Assembly (NCBI GenBank): GCA_020226215.1
Contig: CM035234.1
Coordinates: forward strand, 73,301,135 to 73,365,134
Direction: 5' to 3'
DNA: 64,000 nt
Origin: Sindora glabra
Lineage: Eukaryota; Streptophyta; Magnoliopsida; Fabales; Fabaceae
Shown here one piece after another: positions 48,101 through 59,985 of the stretch (the first letter of the stretch is position 1; each line of letters starts with the position of its first letter). The notes under the pieces are model-generated. The model was not told where the DNA came from. It did not search any database and saw only the letters and a program-made list of their open reading frames with translations. Both the position numbers and the translations under genes were made by a program.

Positions 48101-49156
48101 TGAAAAACGTCATGGATCAGTGTATATACCACAAGGTCAGTAGGAGTAAAATATGTTTCCTTATACTGTATGTAGATGATATACTGCTTGCAACCAATGA
48201 TAAGGGGTTGTTGTATGAGGTGAAACAGTTTCTCTCTAAGAATTTTGATATGAAGGATATGGGTGAGGCATCTTATGTAATTGGTATTAAGATCCATAGG
48301 GATAGAACTCAAGGTATTTTAGGTCTATCACAAGAAACCTATATCAATAAGGTCTTAGAGAGATTTCGAATGAAAGACTGTTCACCAAGTGTAGCACCTA
48401 TTGTGAAGGGTGACAGGTTCAATTTGAATCAGTGCCCGAAGAACGATCTAGAAAGGGAACAAATGCGAAACATTCCATATGCTTCAGTTGTTGGAAGCCT
48501 TATGTATGCTCAAGTTTGTACAAGACCTGACATTGCATTCGTAGTCGGAATGTTAGGGAGATATCAAAGTAATCCAAGAATGGATCATTGGAGAGCTGCA
48601 AAGAAAGTGATAAGGTATCTCAAAGGTACCAAACATTATATGCTAATGTATAAACAAACTGAGAATCTTGAAGTAATTGGCTACTCAGACTCGGATTTTG
48701 CCGGATGCGTTGATTCACAGAAGTCAACATCAGGATACATTTTTATGTTTGCTGGTGGAGCTGTGTCTTGGAGGAGCGCAAAGCAAACCTTAGTTGCTAC
48801 TTCTACCACAGAAGCTGAGTTCGTATCTTGTTTTGAAGCAACTTCACATGGTGTATGGCTAAAGAGCTTTATTTCTAGGCTTAGAGTTATGGATTCAATT
48901 TCTAGGCCATTAAGAATTTATTGTGACAACTCAGCTGTAGTTTTTCTGGCTAAGAATGACAAAAGTAGAAGTCGAAGTAAACACATCGACATCAAGTACT
49001 TAGCCATTTGGGAACTGTGTCAAAGAAAATAAAGTTACCATTGTACGCATTAGTACTGAGTTAATGATAGCAGATCTTTTGACAAAAGGCATACCACCAT
49101 TAGTGTTTAAGGATCATATATTAAGGATGGGACTTGGTATCGTCTTAAGTCTTTGA
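45119..49156 (+). pseudogene. Copia gag-pol polyprotein, broken
   Basis: Gag (45119 to about 45880) has a stop at 45265-45267 and frameshifts near 45260 and 45340, then a long open stretch at 45369-46325. The latter contains the CCHC knuckle (CFFCKKKGHIKKNC, about 45798) and the protease active site (WIDSGST, about 45928). A frameshift near 46315 precedes the pre-integrase region (LWHRRLGHIS). Integrase (46.36-47.2 kb) has several stops, with one zinc-binding Cys replaced. Reverse transcriptase (47.7-48.5 kb) has a stop at 48055-48057 but retains YVDD at 48169-48180. RNase H (48.65-49.0 kb; GYSDSDFAG, TSTTEAEF, KHIDIKYL) runs to a frameshift near 49010, with the end at 49156. Breaks are spread through all domains, indicating long neutral decay. 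Confidence 0.93.
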
Positions 49157-49420
49157 TGTATAATAAATATTTTTGTAATAAAGCTCTTATTCAATTTAAG
49201 TTATTTTTCTCATTTCAGAGTATACATTTATGTTTAGAGAAAAATAACATTAAGAGGACCATAATAAGTATAAGACTTATTCATTAAGTTATGGTGGGTT
49301 GAGGAAGTAAAATATATCGTGATACATGAGAGGTAATACTCATAGATAGAGAACCAACCACTATAATCCATACATTGAGTTTTCTCTACTTTTGAATATA
49401 TATTTGGTTTTTACGGACTA

Positions 49421-49430
49421 AGTGGGAGAA
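49421..49430 (+). other. Polypurine tract
   Basis: AGTGGGAGAA directly before the 3' LTR, the expected plus-strand primer site. Confidence 0.85.
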
Positions 49431-49860
49431 TGTAACAGTTTATAGTTGCTAACGTATTTCTTTCCCACGTGAATGTTGGCAACAAATCCAACATTTTAAA
49501 CTTTGTTGTGGTCCGCAAAAATAGGAGAGCAGTTTTTCTGCTTAACGTCCACCGGATTGCAGGGCTTCTTAATGGGAGAAGCTAGCAACGTGAATATATA
49601 TAAACGGAACAAGGGTCCCCGGATTTGGTTAATGCTCAATTATTTTTATGAACAAAATACACCATTAACACAGCACAAACCAGAACCTATAAGCACTTGA
49701 GTTCAAGGATTGTAGTAACTATTCGGCACAGTTTCTTGGAGCAACTTCTCTATGCAATTTGTTAAAGCTATGGCTGGAGGTAGGCTTCCGCATATCTGAC
49801 TTAATTTTATGCTTTAATTAGAATATATTAAGTATCTGAATACCCTAGATATAGATAACA
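49431..49860 (+). repeat. 3' LTR
   Basis: 430 bp, TGTAAC...ATAACA, followed by target duplication ATATA. The open frame at 49503-49700 is LTR sequence and not a gene. Confidence 0.96.
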
Positions 49861-49924
49861 ATATAAAGTAATGATCCAATTCTATTTGAATTTTAATATT
49901 TAGTATATTTTAAAACTTCAATTT

Positions 49925-50935
49925 CAATATCTAACAGACCCAAAATTTTGTCGAATGATAAAAATGGCATTATCGTGAAAATATTTCTTTTTTTCAAATT
50001 ATAATAACAGACCCAAGCTTTAATTCTATTTGAATTATATATAATAAAATTAACAACTCATCTTTATTTATAATTTATAAATTAAGTGAAAATAAATATA
50101 CGTGTTATTTGTAGAGCTCTTGCACACATACGTATTAAGTCAGGTGAAGAAGAAATATTTCTACGTGATGTTACCATTATTGTCTATAAATTTTTCTTTG
50201 AGAACGTTTTTATAATGCATATTTTGATAGTTGTATACTATTGTTAGTATACCATTTTACATTATCTTAATTCCCTATTTTTATAGTCCCACCAAAAAAT
50301 TTTGGTAGACTCCACTAAAATAAAATGCCAGAATTTAAAGAGAGTGGATTATTTCCATTTTTTTGGTGAATTTATGAGTTTTAGTGAAAAAAATAATTTT
50401 TAAAATAAAGATTGTGTCTTTATATTTGTTTGAAAATATTTTTTTTAAATTATTTTTAATTTTAAAAAAATAAAAAGTATTATTTAAATAAGTAAATAAG
50501 AAAATATTTTATTTAATCATAAAATCAGTATCCAAAATAAAAGAGTAAGTTAAGATAATATTAATTTTTTTATTTTTAAGTTATATATTTGGAGTTATAA
50601 TTTTTAAAAGTAAATTCTAAATATAATTTTTCAAATAAAATTTTTATTTTTAAAAATAAAGAATATAAAAATATTTTTAAAAATAAAAAGTAAATAAACT
50701 CTCTTTTTTTATAAAATTAACAAAAAAAATTAATAGGAAAAAAAATGAAAGGTATAGGATTCTAATTTAGAACTGTCCGTGGTATACGTAGTCAAATGAT
50801 AAATTATATATAATTCAATATCTAACAGACCCAAAATTTTTGGCATTATTATATATAAATCATATATAAATCATCACTTTTTGGCATTATTATAAATTAT
50901 ATATAATTCAATATCTAACAGACCCAAAATTTTAA
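49925..50935 (+). repeat. Three copies of a short repeated segment
   Basis: CAATATCTAACAGACCCAAA and the following ATTTT occur at 49925, 50816 and 50909 in the same orientation. The last two lie in a 93-bp tandem duplication that also repeats TTGGCATTATTATA. The family D MITE lies between the first and second copies. Confidence 0.75.
50410..50705. mobile_element. MITE, family D, copy 2
   Basis: Left GTGTCTTTATATTTGTTTG and inverted right GAGAGTTTATTTACTTTTTA resemble the ends of the element at 30700-31001, with the same poly-A/T-rich arms (TTTTTAAAAATA). Non-coding. Confidence 0.5.
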
Positions 50936-51024
50936 TATTTCTTTTTTTTTTTAAATTAACTTGTGTTTTTTCTTTCCTTTTTAGGGGGCTTATTTAATGA
51001 GAGAAAAATATATATAATTTCATT

Positions 51025-52370
51025 AAACTTTAGTCAAATGATAAAAAAGGCACTTAAAATTTAAAATTCTATACTAAATCCATCCTAAAGTTTGGATAAA
51101 AAAAGTTAAACCTTATGATTAAAACTAACTACAAGGACCTCATCTTATATCTTTTTCCTCCATTCCTTCCTTCTCCACCATGTTTTTCCTGCCAAAATTT
51201 ATATTCATTAAGAACAAAGTTCAACAATAACTAATTTATACATTTTAAATTAAGTAAAGAAATACAATTAAATTGAATCATAATCCACTTGTTGAAGAAA
51301 TTTCTTGAAATTATGATATGCAAGTGTGCGTTGATGTAATTCAAGATTAAATAAACATAAAATCAAAGAATATAATTATTTAATGTAATTTGACTTTTAG
51401 CTTACTCTATGAGCAAAGATAAAAAACAAATCCATTAAGAAGGAATTAAAGATGCAATACAAAATGGCTAACCATTCTAAAACCCATACCTCAAATGCAC
51501 TTAAAATGTCTCACAATTTTCTTCTAATTGATGGTAAAATTTTTCACAAACAGTGTATATATTCTGTCCTATAGAAAATTTTGCCAATAGAATAAGAACT
51601 AATTAGATGGGATTTTAAGTGACACCCATGGGTCTACAATTACAAACTCTCTCACCTATCTCCTTTCACTAAAAACAAATCTTGTATAATCTAAGTATTT
51701 TTAATGCAGAATCCTTATTAAAGGATAAGTCCAAATGGATGACAATATTAAATATTAAGATTTATCAAACTTGATTAGAGTCCTTATCTAATCCAAATTC
51801 AAATTTAAATAAGATGAAGATGTAAATAGGCAATTATTCTATTTTAGAAAATATAAAATTTGTGTCAAAATCCTAAAACCAACTAAGTTATAAAGCTTTT
51901 TCAAAGAGGGCTTTCATTTCACAACATCAAGTGAAGTTTTCTAGAGAAAATTTGAAACAAATGCAAGGAAGTTCTCTTTGAAAAAAATTTCACGAGTTAC
52001 AATTAGTTTGGCTTTCTCTTTCTAGTTAAAAACATTTAAATTGATTGTTATTTAACCTTGTTTTTATTTACTTATTTTCTTATACATTAACAATGAGAAA
52101 ATGAATTTATTGTGAATATATATCTCAAGTCTCTCACCATTAGCACAGCACCTAATAATTTAAACTCTATTTTTATTAGATATAGTTGTGGCAAGAAATA
52201 CATGGTTGAAAGGAAAGGAGAAGAAGAAGAGCAGAAAAAATGGAGATGAGGTCTTTACAATGGGTTTAAATTAAAAACTTAACCATTTTTTCTCCTAAAA
52301 TTCAAGAGGGCTTAATATAATATATTTGAATTTTATATATTATTTTTATCACTCAATTTACAATTTATAA
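51025..52370. mobile_element. Long-TIR non-autonomous DNA transposon 7
   Basis: The left arm (about 51025-51195) aligns with the reverse complement of about 52195-52370: AATGATAAAAA/GAGTGATAAAAA, AAAATTC, TTTAG/TTTGGA, GACCTCATCT, CCTTCTCC/TTCTCCTTTCC and ACCATGT.TTTC.TGCC. Arms are roughly 170 bp. The interior of about 1 kb is AT-rich with no open frame. Confidence 0.7.
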
Positions 52371-53203
52371 AAAATGATTATATTCGTTATTATTAGATTA
52401 TGTAAAAAAATCATTGACTTAAGGAGGGGAGAGAGAATTGGAATCTCTCGGAAGGGAAGAGAGCCAATTTTAGTGAAAATGGAATACAAAAATAGCAAAT
52501 CTTCAAACAGTGAAGGCGTAAGCGACAGCCATTAGTCGAGAAGGTACTAGTATGTCTTGATTATTCTCTGGCAATTTTAAAAAGGGTCAATGATTTGTTA
52601 AAGGTGGGGATGAATAGACACTAAGCATGTGTAGTGTCTGTTCTTGCTGTTAAACCAGCAAATCCAGTTGTAATTGGCCCCCCGTTTGTTGCATATGCCA
52701 ACAAGGAAAAGCAACTTAATTATCTTAGCTCATTTACTTTTGGGCCTTCAATATTGAGAAGTTTTTATATGATTGAATTATATCATGTATTTTTTTATTA
52801 TATTTAATAAATAAAATAATTATTAATTTTATTATTTATTTATTAATTTTATAAAATTCATATATATTAAAAACTTAATTTGTTAACTAAAAATACCTAA
52901 AAAATAAAAAAAAATTAAAAATTTTCTCTTCATTTTCCTTCAAGTTTTAGTCGCTGTCAGCCAACGAATAGAAAGGTGCGGTACGAGACTTCCCCTTTTT
53001 CCAAGGCGAACTAGAATAGGTTCCTTTCCGAATTAATTAAACACGGGGATGAATACTGATACCGATGTTCGGAAACTGGTAGAGAATTCAGTTTGGAACA
53101 CTGTTTGTGATGCGAAAAGGGTCTACATGACTTGATTGACAAGGCCGCATGCGTTTTCCTATAGTATGAAAATTAATTTAAACATGGGGATGAATACTGA
53201 TAA
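52371..53203. other. Intergenic with a partial direct duplication
   Basis: More balanced composition at 52.43-52.7 and 52.94-53.16 kb but no gene. GGGGATGAATACTGATA occurs at 53045 and again at 53186, and GCGTTTTCCTATA occurs at about 53152 and again after the next element at about 54039. Confidence 0.5.
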
Positions 53204-53204
53204 C

Positions 53205-54035
53205 AATAGGGGTGTTTGGCAAATAACTTTTTCATTAACTGTTAATTAGTTTGATCAAAATCAACTGGTTGACTTGGCAATAAGCTGATTTTGGTGTTTG
53301 GTAATCAGCTTATTGAATCAGCTGATTAGCCCTAAAAAGCTAAAAATGAAAAAGTTAAAGGGAGTAGCTTTTTCAATTAGCTTATATGAAAAATAACCAA
53401 ATTACCCTAAATAAATTTTCATATTTTTCATTTTGTCCTTTCTAAAAATTCTTAAAAAATTTAATAATTATAAAAAGTAGATTAATTTAATTTTAAAAAA
53501 TATTTAATATATAATAATATATTATTTATAATATATCTAATAAATTAATAATAAATTATAATAATTTTAAAAGTTATTTAATAGAATAAATATATAATAT
53601 TACTTATAAAAACTATTTAATTTTAAAAATATCCAATAATTTAATAATAAATTATAATAATTTTGAAAATTATTTAATAGAATAAATATATAATATTATT
53701 TATAAAAATTATTTAATTTAAAAAATATTTAATAATTTAATAATAAATTATAATAATATATTATTTATAAAAAAATTTAATATATTGAATAATATATAAA
53801 ATTTAAAAATATTAAAATAAAAAATACTCAAATAATTCATAAAATATACTCATACCCTTATATGTCATTTTACATACAAACAGCTAATATAAACAGTTAA
53901 TTTTACCAAACACTCTTATTCAAACAGCTAATATAATCAGCTAGTCAAATCAGCTAATACAATCAGCTATCAGCTAACAGCTAATCAAACTAGCTAACCG
54001 CTACAGCTATCAGCTATTTCCCAAATAAGGCCATA
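53205..54035. mobile_element. hAT-like MITE with AGCTGA subterminal repeats
   Basis: Ends AGGGGTGTTTGGCAAATAAC and, inverted, TGGCCTTATTTGGGAAATAG extend into about 50-bp imperfect inverted arms that share TTAGTTTGAT/CTAGTTTGAT. The right 130 bp holds many CAGCTA units (ATCAGCTAATA, CAGCTATCAGCTAACAGCTA); the left end holds AGCTGATT and ATCAGCT in the opposite sense. Dense subterminal hexamers are typical of hAT transposase-binding regions. The interior is very AT-rich and non-coding. I found no clear 8-bp target duplication. Confidence 0.7.
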
Positions 54036-54039
54036 GTAT

Positions 54040-57000
54040 GCGTTTTCCTATAAAAAAATTAATTTAATATAATTAAATATTTTATTTATTTAAATATTAT
54101 ATTATCTCTTTAAATATATATATTTTTAAAATTTATTTTTTTACTTAAAAATAAAAAAATAATTTATTCGAAAGTATTGAACCAAAGCTAAAAGTCATAT
54201 ATTTAAAAAATTAAGTTGAATTAGGTCAAATTTTTTTAAAAAGCATTTGAATCAAGTTAAGTTTTTATACAATTTGACCTAATGGCCTAATTTGAAAGTT
54301 AATTAACCCGACTTATGTACGCATCTATATATGAAACCAAATCCAACCTTTTACACCCTGATTAGAGATATTGAATTTTCTCTTGATGACTGTCATTTAA
54401 ATTAAGGGCAAATAAAGAAACAAATATTGGATTTCTCTCAAGTCCATTATCAATGAAAAATTAAAATAAATTAACTCAATTAATTGCAATGATTCGAATG
54501 AAATAATGTGATTTTTCTTATTAGGAATTCGAATTCCGCAAGATTAATCATTCTTTTTAATAAACAATTCTTTTTAACAGATTTTTTAGCTACTAGTCAT
54601 TAGTTCAGCTCCTATCTCTAAAACTTTCTTAGTTTTAACAATATCTTCTAAATAAGATTCTATTAACAGTTTTAATATGTTTCTAGGGTTCTCCTTTTCC
54701 TTCCACTTTTTTTAAATCAAGAGAATACTAAATAATAATACGAAACATAATATTACGGTAGAATAATGCAACTTAGATAGCAGTTATAGTTCAGATTTTG
54801 AAAATAAAGAAACAAAAATTATAAAGTGAGATAACAGAAAAAGAAGAGAGGTGAATGGAGGAAAGATGGTTTATCTCTTACACATATCGTTTGAATCTAA
54901 AATAACAATAGCAAGTTTGCGCCTCCTCCTTATAACAGCCCAACAGATTCACAAATCCACAAAAACAAAATGGATTTTGCAAGTCCCACCGGGCTTCCTC
55001 CAAAGATTTGGGCTGTGAGACCCATGACCAAGAGTTGGGCTAATTGGGTATCGGTTAGGCAAAACTAATAATTCGACCCTCGAATGCCCAACATTGTAGA
55101 CCCAAAAAAAAATATTCACCATTGAATTTACTCGGTAACATTATTAATTGTTTTATTACTTTTTTATAATTATAAGTGATAACTCACTTAACATACATAC
55201 AAAATCGAGGGCTCAAACCCGCAATGTGAAGGAAATGAAGCCTTTAAAATAATATTAGATGCCATTGTATCATTAAAGATGCCAATAATAATATTATTAA
55301 TCGTTAATTAAGATTTCATTTATTTTTTGAAATATACTTTATATGAAAAAATTTTATTTCCTTGAATATAAATGAAAGAGTATTATGCATATTCATATTT
55401 TTTTATTAAAAAAAGATAGCTAAAACTATTATAGATAAGAAGAATAACTTCCTAATAACTTATTCCTTAAAAAAATGAAAATTACTTTCCATCAAATTTT
55501 TTTATATTTAATATTAAATATATAAATTATTTTTTACTATTATAAAATTTTATAATTATATTACTACAAATGATATTTTTCATTAAAATAAATGAAATAT
55601 ATTCTATTATTTTCTTGGTTCCGGAGTATAGCGGCACATCTTGTGTCTCATGCATGGGCCATAAATCTAGAGATTTCTTGAATTTTATATGTAAAATGTT
55701 TCTTTTATAAAAGAGATTATTAAATTGACCCCAATAAAATAAAATTATTATATTTTCCCTCGCGTACAGCACTTCCGCCTCCCTCTTAGAGACCACAAAA
55801 AGTACATCACACTAAGTGGAGCGTAGGATACGCCATTTGCTATATAGAAAAGTATCAGCACAACATATGGGAAAAAAATTAAAACAGTGTACAATATCCT
55901 CCGAAAAATGCATAGTAGGAGAAATTCTATGTTACTCTAATCGTCTGTTTGGAGAAAAAAAGGGAGAGAAAAGAGAAATTTTTTGAATTTGAATGAAAAG
56001 GAAATAAGAGAGAAAAATTTTAAAAAATTATAACCATATATTTCACTTTTTAATTTTCTTTCGTTTTTCTTTTCTCTTCAACTAAAAAAATGTAAAATGT
56101 TTTCTTTCTCCTTTCTGAACAAAGTGTAAAATTAAAATATTGTTTCTTATTTTGACGGACAGAGAAAGAGAGCGTGTGATGAGTGAATTCCAACCAGGTT
56201 GAGGTACGTCTCACCCCATCAATCTCTCTTCTTTTCGAAGTAAGTCATAGTGCATTACTTGTGAAGTAAGATAGTATTTCATGCAAAGTATTGCAAGGCA
56301 GTCAACTATCCAGTTTGGTTCTCTGTAATAGTAAGATATTTTGATATACTATTCATACTCCACTAATACTTAGGCCAGTGATTAAATATTACACATTTTA
56401 ACAATATTGCATCTATAGCATTATGTTTAGTGTTGATGAGTGTGAATTGGATTAAAATTAATTTGAATGCCTAATTGAGAATTGGTTTTCGGATTATACT
56501 TCAATATATAATAGAAAATTTTTTTATTTATGAAAGTTTAACATAAAAGTTATAAAAATTGTAATTTTTTATATAAAAGAGTATAACTTATTCGCAAAAA
56601 CTTGCAAATGTATACGAATTTTGCATCAAATAACTACACAGAAAATTGCAACTCAATAATTCTAAGTTGCCTAAAAGAATAGATGAAAATTTTTCTCATT
56701 TTTTATATATAAAACCTACGACTTTTAATGAAAACATTGTAAGATGCATCAATTATTTTTACAAAACTTGCAAGAGGATATATTGATATGAATTTTTCGA
56801 ATATGTATCAAAATATAACCCTTATCTTTTAAGCATATAAATCCATATTTATAATAATTTAATTAATAAAATTACGTTTTAAGGGATAATGATCAAAATA
56901 GGGCTAAAAATGAGCCCAGCTGAACTGCTCTTAACTTAAGGCCATTACATTAAAATTTTCAACTCATGAAATCAATTTAAACTTTTCAAATCAATTTTTC

Positions 57001-58379
57001 TATTTAAAGCTTGATTGGAATTAAACTCATAGATGATTTGTCCTTATTCATTAAACTTAAATAAACTATAGTGATACAGATTTTATTGGCAATTTAATAA
57101 CTTTAAAAAAAACTTTTAAAAATAATATTTGGCAACTTAACATTATAGAATAAATAAAAAATATAAATGGTTAAAGATAGTAATATAATACTGTTACTTA
57201 ACAATATTATATTATTACAATGAGTTCTTCCAAATTACTCTGCATGGAAGTTTTAGAATTAAATGGACTCTTCTTTTCTGTCATGTCATGCAGAGAACTA
57301 CAAGAACACAGAACATAAATAAAAACATACAAAGAATATATAAAGCTTAGTCAAGATCAAGATAGTAATAGTCCCAACAATAAAGTCCAAAACACATCAG
57401 AGCATGACAAAAACCAAAACTACTGATACAGGAAAAGAAAATATTATCATATTAGTTCTATGATTGGTTTGTGGCTCTTCTATCTGCCTACAAAGAAACA
57501 CCAACTAACCTAACTTTTGAGATGATATCAACTAACTTCTTACCATCCATAAAGAGCTGTTTCTCATGCATGCACATTTACCATATCTATAGTGACCTTC
57601 TTTCTAAATAAATATGGAAAGGTAATTAAGCCACAATTTACCACAAATATTGTTTAGCAATAATATAATAAAACAAAATGTAACTTATGTGTTACAAGTA
57701 TGATAAATTACACTTCTCCTACCTACAGCCCTAACAAGCATGGCTTTCCTTCTTGTAGTTTTTGTAACTTTATCAAGGCTTCCTGGCTATAAGTGAATTA
57801 CAAAAATAGTAATTAAAATAGATATAGATACAACACTAATTGCACAAATATATGTCCTAACTTACACCATAAAATATGTTTAGAAGGAAATTTTACAAAC
57901 CATTTCATTTCAATACAAAATTTATCCTGTCTACCTATCTTTACATAGCACCTAGAGGACATTAAAGCACTAATGTCATTAGAAGATAATGGCTCAATAC
58001 TATTACAAACATAAATATATGGATACTTAATCCTTAGAAATCAAGAAATCATAAAGAGAGGATATCTAAGTCTGGTGACAAGCATATATATCTAGTTACA
58101 AAATTTTGACTCGTCCAAATAGAATATGTTATACTTATTATCCCCTCTTTACAGCTTATTTATTATGTGTTTTTCCTCCTCCATAGATCATTTTTGAGTT
58201 AATCACTTAAGAATTCCCTTTTCATGTACTTTTCAATCCTTCCTTCTTTAAGGGACATAGCATTAAACTTTTTTTTATCTCTTTATGAAACAGTTGGAAT
58301 AATACTAGGACTACACCAGACCCATATAATTTTCTATCAAGCAATTTGTTATTAAAGATCTACACAAATTTCAATCACT
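54040..58379. other. Intergenic, no supported gene
   Basis: Mostly AT-rich. The segment 54.9-55.1 kb is more balanced but not coding. The minus-strand frame 55527-55796 has no recognised domain. The segment 57.2-58.4 kb is likely the downstream flank of the RING pseudogene. Confidence 0.5.
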
Positions 58380-59215
58380 ACAAATAAATAAAACCTTTGA
58401 TATACAACAGCCTAAAACAAAATATTAAAAATAGACTTGTCAGTACCTATAAGTCCTCAAAATTAACTTTTTCGAGCTCTTATGGCAAAAAGGACAAGAC
58501 TCTGACCATGTGTTCTTGCAAATTAGCATAATCAATGTTAAAATGATAACTTTACCACATAAATTAGTTAAATGACAATGTTAGAAATAAAGAATATGTA
58601 AGATACTATGAGAGACTACCACTTGCAATAGCACTTGATACATATGAAATGACAACAATTAAGGAAAAGAATTTTAGTGCAAGGCTCTAAGCAGATCTCG
58701 TATTTATCTTTTCTATCCAAATCCACACTAGAGATCCTTACATCTTCAATCTTCTTCTTTCTAGAACTTGAATGTTTAATGCTAGAAATCTTTAATTTCT
58801 CCAAGCTACCATGTAGTTGATGAAGAGATGGCACCATAACAGCTGAAATCACATGAATAACTTGAATGAAAAATGCTTAATAATAGCATAAAGATAATTC
58901 CTTTTTGATAGAGATTGTAAGTGTTGTTAGAAAATAACAAGTCAACATACCATAGAAGTCCTTGATAGTTGCCTTCCTTCTATGAGTAGATATGGTTGCT
59001 CTCTAATCTTTATAGAACTATTTTATAATGCAAATTAAGAAAAAGCAATAAGTATAAAAAAGATGCATTAATTATAAACCAAAGCAAGCAACCTTATCAA
59101 AACTAAAGAGGATTACAGAGCTCACCTTGAAGATAAGTATGTGAAAGAGATTTAGACATCTTTGTAAAAAGCATGTACAAGAGCAATCTATCCACTGTAG
59201 CAAGAACATGAACCT
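58380..59215 (-). pseudogene. Broken RING-type E3 ubiquitin ligase gene
   Basis: Four exon-like blocks lie in order on the minus strand. 59212-59126 encodes FMFLLQWIDCSCTC...LNLFHILIFK, then GT donor. 59017-58951 encodes YKD-stop-RATISTHRRKATIKDFY, then GTATG donor. 58842-58620, after TTTCAG, encodes AVMVPSLHQLHGSLEKLK...ICLEPCTKILFLNCC, then HFICIKCYCKW. 58514-58438 encodes NTWSESCPFC, then a frameshifted EDL-stop-VLT. A scrap RFYLF follows near 58395. The plan matches a plant RING-HC family (AIRP2-like and relatives such as At3g47160; named from memory). Evidence of death: an in-frame stop in block 2, a frameshift and stop in block 4, the first RING cysteine changed to Tyr (KYEIC), an acceptor before block 4 reading CAAG out of phase, and no recognisable first exon. 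A parent gene should exist elsewhere in the genome. Confidence 0.85.
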
Positions 59216-59745
59216 TTCCTTTATATATTGTATATTTCTTTATCATTTCCAACCAATTCATTCAGTACCCCTTTCATTGTTTAATTTTTTTAGCTTGAAT
59301 TTGAAACTATTCTACACCTAAAGCCTTTATTAGTAAATTGTAACCATAATAGTTATATTCATTATAATTAAAATGCTAAATGAATAATAAATAATAATCA
59401 AATTGAGAGCAATACATAAAAAAGCTAGCTTTAAATTTATAAATGGAAATAAGGGTTACTTAATGTACAAACTTTTTAGGAGAGAATAAGGTGATAAAGG
59501 AGGTAAGGTAAGCAAAACCTATTAAACAAGTAAGAACATCAAATAATATAGAAATATGAGCATTAACTCTCATAACATTGAAATATAGAATCTTTAGAAG
59601 TTAACCAATTGTAAGAGACATTGACGTAAACATTTGTATTTAAATATTTGGATTAAGGTTATCTACTCTTATTTCACACTTACATGAAGGTGCAATACCA
59701 TTAAATTTAAATAAGAATATATGTATGTAAAGAAATAGGGCAAAA
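59216..59745. other. Upstream flank of RING pseudogene
   Basis: Only a weak, stop-filled continuation of the pseudogene is visible at about 59215-59260. No exon encoding the expected N-terminal region was found. Confidence 0.5.
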
Positions 59746-59749
59746 TCAT

Positions 59750-59985
59750 TGATTGATTATAGATGTCTAGGGAACAATTTTGCCATCTATAATTAACTAT
59801 CGTTGACTATGAGGGTCTAAATAACAACTTTGCAAAACATAATCGATTATGTAGTGGATTATGTTTACCCAAAGAGCAATTTTAATAAGATATAATTGAC
59901 TAATAATATACTATATAGTTGACTACATAATGGGATATGTTAGCCTAAATAGCAACTTTGCTAAACATAGTTAACTATAACCTTG
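59750..59985. repeat. Degenerate tandem repeat, about four units
   Basis: Units of roughly 50-65 bp, each containing a GACTATG/GATTATG start, a CTAAATAGCAA-like block and a TTTTGC/CTTTGC-ACATA-TTAACTAT end. Locally palindromic (ATAATCGATTAT at about 59841). Confidence 0.55.

Larger units (their letters stand above)
43327..49860 (+). mobile_element. Ty1/Copia LTR retrotransposon, structurally complete, coding-dead
   Basis: A full 6534-bp element: two 430-bp LTRs beginning TGTAA and ending ATAACA, target duplication ATATA on both sides (43322-43326 and 49861-49865), a primer site just inside the 5' LTR and a polypurine tract at the 3' LTR. Pol domain order is protease, integrase, reverse transcriptase, RNase H, which defines Copia. 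The two LTRs differ at 29 of 430 positions by hand count (about 93% identity), 25 of them transitions. All main domains carry stops or frameshifts, so this copy cannot encode its own proteins, although its LTRs and signals remain. Confidence 0.96.

Noticed and set aside
49503..49700. 65-codon open frame
   Set aside because: It lies wholly in the 3' LTR.
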